Shown in pieces: positions 60,490 to 64,000 of a DNA stretch of 64,000 nt. Source of the DNA: Lutibacter sp. B1 (GTDB lineage Bacteria; Bacteroidota; Bacteroidia; Flavobacteriales; Flavobacteriaceae); the NCBI RefSeq assembly GCF_012524075.1, contig NZ_JAAZUI010000007.1:1-64000 (forward strand), given 5' to 3'. The notes beneath the pieces are model-generated. The model searched no databases. It saw nothing but the letters and a program-made list of their open reading frames with translations, and was not told the DNA's origin. Position 1 is the stretch's first letter. Each line of letters begins with the position of its first letter. A program made the translations under genes and the position numbers.

Positions 60490-61689
60490 TTATTCAACTA
60501 ATTTTTGAGTAATTCTGCTACTTGCAATTTTAGCTGCTAAATACCCTAAAATTATAATGGTAAAAATAACAGCAATTATATTACTGAATGTAAGTTCAAC
60601 CGGATACGCTAAATGTTGAGTTATCATAAAAAAATGATATTTTTTTTGCAACAACACAAGTAATATACCTATTGAAAGCCCAATAAAAAGTCCGAATAGT
60701 GAGAGCAAAAAACCCTGATAAATAAACACTCGTTTAATATCTTTAACGGTAGTACCCAAACTATATAATGTTTTTAAATTATCTCTTTTATCTAAAATCA
60801 TCATAATAATTGCTCCAATTACATTGAATAAAGCAATAATTAAAATAAGTGTAAATACCAAGTACGATACTAAATTCTCGGTATTTAGCATTTTATAAAA
60901 AACAGCGTTTAGTTGTTCTCGTGTTTTTAAATTGAACTGGCTGCCTAGTTTGGTTTGAAGTTCGCTAATAATTTTTTCTCGTTCGTTTATATTATTAACT
61001 TTTAATTCAATTGCTGAAATTTGATTAGGAGTGTAATTGAGCAAATCTTGAGCCAATTCTAATGAAGTAAATGTGAATTTTTTGTCAATTTCTTCAGTAA
61101 GCGAAAAAACACCTATTGGTTGCGTATTTATTTTATTAAAAGCATTTTTAGGATCAATATAACCGCTGCCCGGTTTAGGAACATATATTTTTAAAGGTTC
61201 TAAAAAATCAAATACACCAACCGAAAGTAAATTAGAGATTCCGTTACCAACTACAGAACCATTCGGAATTTTTTTATCTAACCACGTTCCGGTATAAACA
61301 GTGGTATCCATTCTATTTACATAAGTGTAGTTAGTGTCAACACCTTTAATATAAGCAATATGAGTTCTATCATTAAAATCAAAAAAAGCACGCTCTTCAA
61401 TAACCTTTGAATATGAAACAATACCACTTTGATTGTTTAGAATATTCTTGATTTTCTCATTAAACAAAAAAGATTTTCCTTTAGCCAAGCTAATTTTAAT
61501 ATCAGGATCTGAGGTATTTAAAAAACTGACACTAAAAGTACGTAACCCCGAAAACCCGGAAAGCACGATAAATAAAGCTAACGTACCAACAATAACTCCT
61601 ATAGTTGCAATTAAAGTTATAATATTTATGGTATTGTTGCTGCTTTTAGAAAATAAATATCGTTTAGCTATGTATAAAGGGAAATTCAA
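60490..61689 (-). CDS. LolC/E-type ABC transporter permease (MacB/FtsX superfamily)
   Basis: 399 residues. N-terminal membrane helix after FPLYIAKRYLFSKSSNNTINIIT, a large periplasmic domain (about 45-260) and three C-terminal helices: the FtsX-like layout. Probably part of the lipoprotein-release (Lol) machinery; its ATPase is not nearby. It starts 1 bp after the rbfA stop, an order common in Flavobacteria. Confidence 0.9.
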   Translation of the reverse strand: MNFPLYIAKRYLFSKSSNNTINIITLIATIGVIVGTLALFIVLSGFSGLRTFSVSFLNTSDPDIKISLAKGKSFLFNEKIKNILNNQSGIVSYSKVIEERAFFDFNDRTHIAYIKGVDTNYTYVNRMDTTVYTGTWLDKKIPNGSVVGNGISNLLSVGVFDFLEPLKIYVPKPGSGYIDPKNAFNKINTQPIGVFSLTEEIDKKFTFTSLELAQDLLNYTPNQISAIELKVNNINEREKIISELQTKLGSQFNLKTREQLNAVFYKMLNTENLVSYLVFTLILIIALFNVIGAIIMMILDKRDNLKTLYSLGTTVKDIKRVFIYQGFLLSLFGLFIGLSIGILLVLLQKKYHFFMITQHLAYPVELTFSNIIAVIFTIIILGYLAAKIASSRITQKLVE

Positions 61690-61690
61690 G

Positions 61691-62083
61691 CTATCGTTTT
61701 TGACGTTTATCTAATATTTCCGGATGTTTTATTGGATTTTCTTTTTCGCCTTTTAAAGCACTGTCAATATCTTCAATATAATCTAAACTATCATCAATAT
61801 AAAAAGATAAATCGGGCATACGCCTTAATTGATCACGAGTTCGTTTAGCCATTTCGTGTCTAATTGCAGAAGTATTATCTTTAATACCTTCAATTAAAAT
61901 TTCTCTTTTTAACTGCGGAAAAATACTAAGATATACTTTTGCTTGTGATAAATCGGAAGTTACAAGAACTTTGGTAACAGATATTATAACTCCTTTCATC
62001 CCATCACGTGCGGCTTGTTGTAAAACTTCAGCTAAGTCTTTTTGTAAAACACCTGCTATTTTTTTTTGTCTGTTTGTTTCCAT
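61691..62083 (-). CDS. rbfA: Ribosome-binding factor A
   Basis: 130 residues from the ATG at 62081-62083 (METNRQKKIAGVLQKDL). An in-frame start ten codons upstream is ruled out because a -7 promoter element lies at 62088-62095, inside that extension. KH-like fold with DLSQAKVYLSIFP and the LRRMPDLSFYIDDSLDY end. It matures the 30S subunit, aiding 16S rRNA 5' processing and cold growth. Confidence 0.95.
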   Translation of the reverse strand: METNRQKKIAGVLQKDLAEVLQQAARDGMKGVIISVTKVLVTSDLSQAKVYLSIFPQLKREILIEGIKDNTSAIRHEMAKRTRDQLRRMPDLSFYIDDSLDYIEDIDSALKGEKENPIKHPEILDKRQKR

Positions 62084-62087
62084 AATG

Positions 62088-62095
62088 CAAAGATA
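62088..62095 (-). promoter_or_regulatory. -7 promoter element for rbfA, 4 bp before the ATG
   Basis: The minus strand reads TATCTTTG; a TTTG at 62114-62111 is a possible -33 box at 15-bp spacing. Transcription would start at or beside the ATG, predicting a leaderless mRNA. Confidence 0.45.
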
Positions 62096-62196
62096 ATAGT
62101 TAAATGTACACAAATTTTGTTTTTGTTTTTTTGCTGAAATAAAATTATTTCAACCTAAAAAATAAGGCTAACGGTTTTATTGCGTTTTAAATTCAG

Positions 62197-62204
62197 TAAA
62201 TTTG
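62197..62204 (+). promoter_or_regulatory. -7 promoter element for mce
   Basis: Reads TAAATTTG, 19 bp before the ATG at 62224. A TTG at 62180-62182 is 14 bp upstream, closer than usual. Confidence 0.4.
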
Positions 62205-62223
62205 ATTAATAATGATTGTTAAA

Positions 62224-62625
62224 ATGGAAAAAATAGAACACATTGGTATAGCAGTTAAAGACCTGGAGAAATCTAACGAACTTTTTAAAGGAATTTTTGG
62301 AAAATCTCATTACAAGGTTGAAGAAGTTGAAAGTGAAGGCGTTAAAACATCTTTTTTTGAAGTTGGACCTAATAAAATTGAATTGTTAGAGGGCACAAAT
62401 GAAAATAGCCCAATAACAAAATTTATTGAGAAAAAAGGAGAAGGAATCCATCATATTGCATTTGCTGTTGAAGATATTTTAAGTGAAGTGAAACGTTTAA
62501 AAAATGAAGGTTTTATAGTGTTGAATGAAACTCCAAAAAAAGGAGCAGATAACAAACTTGTGGTTTTTTTACACCCAAAATCAACTAATGGTGTTTTAAT
62601 TGAACTTTGTCAGGATGCAAATTAA
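62224..62625 (+). CDS. mce: Methylmalonyl-CoA epimerase
   Basis: 133 residues from the ATG at 62224 (MEKIEHIGIAVKDLEKS); four upstream codons are optional. A glyoxalase/VOC fold in two halves, with metal ligands His in EHIGIAV, Glu in IELLE, His in HHIAFAVED and the late Glu in LIELCQ. It interconverts (S)- and (R)-methylmalonyl-CoA in propionate metabolism. The mutase genes are not in the window. Confidence 0.93.
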   Translation: MEKIEHIGIAVKDLEKSNELFKGIFGKSHYKVEEVESEGVKTSFFEVGPNKIELLEGTNENSPITKFIEKKGEGIHHIAFAVEDILSEVKRLKNEGFIVLNETPKKGADNKLVVFLHPKSTNGVLIELCQDAN

Positions 62626-62726
62626 AATAATGCAAATTTCATAGGTAAAATGCACTGTAAAAAAACTAAAATTCAGTAATTAACAACTAACAAGTAATTT
62701 GTATATTGCAAACTCTTTAATAAACA

Positions 62727-63611
62727 TTGCTTTTGGACAATTCATTTGAAAAATATCAAAAAAGAAGACTGCGTTCATCATACTTTTCTGTAGTTATAAG
62801 TATTGCTTTGGTATTGTTTTTAGTAGGCATTTTAGGTTTAATTGTAATAAAAACAAAGAGTATATCAGAGCACTTTAAAGAGAAAGTTGCAATTACCATT
62901 TTTTTAAAAGACAACGCTAAAAGTAGTGATGTTGAAATTTTACAAGCCGAATTAAAAAAAGCTGAATATACCAAAGATGTAATTTATATTTCAAAAGAAG
63001 AGGCTGCTAAAAAATATAGCGAAGATATAGGTGAGAATTTTCTGGAATTTTTAGGGGAAAATCCGTTAAAAAACGCCATTGATCTTTCCTTAAAATCGGA
63101 CTATGTAACTCCCGAAAAAATGGCTGATATTGAGAAAAATATGTTGATAAGAAGCATTGTTTCCGAAGTTACTTATGATAAACCTTTAATAGAACTACTC
63201 ACCAAAAACATTAGCAGGTTAAGTTTTTGGATGTTGTTATTTAGTGCACTTTTTGCTTTAATTGCAGTAGTTTTAATTAATAGTTCCATAAGGCTTTCGG
63301 TATATTCAAAAAGGTTTACGCTAAAAACAATGCAAATGGTGGGTGCTACCAAACAGTTTATTAGAGTACCTTTTATATGGAAAAGCATTCAATTAGGAAT
63401 TATAGGTGCATTGGTGGCAATAGCAGGTTTAATAGTGTTTATAATGTATGTTAACAAAACTATTCCTGAATTGGAATTGTTAAGCAGCTATAAAATTTTA
63501 GGAATTTTATTTGCAGGTATTATAGCTTTGGGAATACTAATTACCTGGATAAGTACATTTTTTGCAACTCAACGCTTTTTAAATTTAAGAACAGACGAAC
63601 TTTATTATTAA
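62727..63611 (+). CDS. ftsX: Cell division protein FtsX
   Basis: 294 residues; the start is a TTG at 62727 or 62733. Four membrane helices in the FtsX layout: one after RLRSSYFSVVISIALVLF, then a periplasmic domain (about 50-165), then three near the C-terminus with RLSVYSKRFTLKTMQMVGAT. With FtsE it controls peptidoglycan hydrolases at the septum; ftsE is not adjacent. DUF3098 follows after 1 bp. Confidence 0.93.
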   Translation: MLLDNSFEKYQKRRLRSSYFSVVISIALVLFLVGILGLIVIKTKSISEHFKEKVAITIFLKDNAKSSDVEILQAELKKAEYTKDVIYISKEEAAKKYSEDIGENFLEFLGENPLKNAIDLSLKSDYVTPEKMADIEKNMLIRSIVSEVTYDKPLIELLTKNISRLSFWMLLFSALFALIAVVLINSSIRLSVYSKRFTLKTMQMVGATKQFIRVPFIWKSIQLGIIGALVAIAGLIVFIMYVNKTIPELELLSSYKILGILFAGIIALGILITWISTFFATQRFLNLRTDELYY

Positions 63612-63612
63612 A

Positions 63613-63861
63613 ATGGCAAAAGAAAAAAAACAAGGAAATAAAAGCGAATTTCTTTTTACTAAGAAAAACTATATAATTATGCTAATTGGTGTAGCTTTTA
63701 TTGCTTTAGGATTTATATTAATGGCAGGTGGCGGAAGCGATAATCCTGAAGTTTTTAACGAAGAAATATACAATTTTAGAAGAATACGTTTAGCACCAAC
63801 TTTGGTTATAATTGGTTTAGCTATAGAAATTTATGCTATAATGGCTAAATCGAAAAAATAA
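63613..63861 (+). CDS. DUF3098 membrane protein
   Basis: 82 residues with two membrane helices (about 22-41 and 57-75) joined by a loop with [23 protein letters not shown], typical of DUF3098. The function is unknown, but the fixed order ftsX-DUF3098-uppP in Flavobacteria suggests an envelope or division role. Confidence 0.88.
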   Translation: MAKEKKQGNKSEFLFTKKNYIIMLIGVAFIALGFILMAGGGSDNPEVFNEEIYNFRRIRLAPTLVIIGLAIEIYAIMAKSKK

Positions 63862-63863
63862 GC

Positions 63864-64000
63864 ATGAATTATATTGAAGCGATTATTTTAGGAATAATTC
63901 AAGGACTTACCGAATTTTTACCTGTGTCATCAAGTGGGCATTTGGAATTAGCAAAGGCAATTTTAGGAGATACCTCAGTGCCGGAAGAAAGTTTAATGGT
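63864..64000 (+). CDS. uppP: Undecaprenyl-diphosphate phosphatase, N-terminal part
   Basis: The first 45 codons, cut by the window edge. [20 protein letters not shown] followed by [13 protein letters not shown] holds the family Glu (17) and the SSSGH motif of BacA/UppP. It recycles the lipid carrier for peptidoglycan. It begins 2 bp after the DUF3098 stop. Confidence 0.93.
   Translation, partial: MNYIEAIILGIIQGLTEFLPVSSSGHLELAKAILGDTSVPEESLM

Overview
The window is a 64 kb stretch of an AT-rich chromosome from a member of the Bacteroidota, almost certainly family Flavobacteriaceae. The evidence is consistent across the window: TonB-dependent receptors with carboxypeptidase-regulatory N-terminal domains, lipoproteins with acidic residues after the lipobox cysteine, a cysteine-free MGMT-like protein, Bacteroidota-type Mrp and thymidine kinase without their usual Cys motifs, the TAnnTTTG type of -7 promoter element, near-absence of Shine-Dalgarno sequences, and the linked sets rbfA-lolC and ftsX-DUF3098-uppP. 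No rRNA operon, prophage, CRISPR array or conjugative element is visible. The genus cannot be fixed from the sequence alone.

Layout. 1-127 is the end of an IS256-type element cut by the window edge. 183-3823 is an outer-membrane receptor and a four-repeat lipoprotein of unknown substrate. 4034-12234 holds housekeeping genes: pgi, an M23 peptidase lipoprotein, a DUF3108 protein, nifU-like/mrp, an alkyltransferase-like protein, trmB, two small-family membrane proteins and upp. 12358-19081 holds kbp (BON-LysM), a heptosyltransferase-type GT9, yicC-gmk-nadD, a membrane M23 peptidase, a GH3-like adenylase and a MOSC protein. 19088-20578 is a repeat and insertion area: a nested inverted repeat, then a complete 1350-bp IS256 element sitting in the loop of the mscL/MOSC terminator. 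20593-25981 holds mscL, alr, tdk and a cluster of poorly known genes (DUF4254, LOG family, DUF4252). 26045-38135 is mixed: outer-membrane proteins, a Na+/H+ antiporter, cystathionine gamma-synthase, comF, glyS, ogt and tatD. 38132-41784 is an accessory metal-type module. 41857-45926 is sucB and sucA (2-oxoglutarate dehydrogenase). 46233-46424 is tRNA-Asn and tRNA-Arg. 46550-50941 has a CYTH protein, a second antiporter, an LpxH-like phosphoesterase and a glycosyltransferase. 50953-54360 is a 2-oxoacid:ferredoxin oxidoreductase diverging from its likely ferredoxin. 54413-63861 is tRNA-Ala, lepA, an oxidoreductase, a TolB-like lipoprotein, a structured RNA candidate, dus, an SdiA-regulated-type protein, lolC-like, rbfA, mce, ftsX and DUF3098, and the window ends inside uppP.

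Genes that work together. sucAB and korAB/ferredoxin give two routes from 2-oxoglutarate to succinyl-CoA, one yielding NADH and one yielding reduced ferredoxin. gmk, upp and tdk serve nucleotide supply and salvage; mrp and nifU-like serve iron-sulphur assembly; M23 peptidases, alr, uppP, ftsX and kbp serve the envelope.

The most noteworthy points are: (1) a three-gene module of a His-rich two-helix membrane protein, a TonB receptor with a C-x2-C pair in its plug, and a second outer-membrane protein, with the same 21-bp palindrome upstream of both transcription units (41764-41784 perfect, 38901-38921 imperfect); (2) an IS256 insertion whose 8-bp duplication is itself half of a terminator palindrome; (3) two IS256-type copies that each carry a different but equally long (34-bp) perfect palindrome in front of the transposase; and (4) a foldable RNA at 58631-58719 upstream of dus that resembles an RNA motif I recall from many Flavobacteria.
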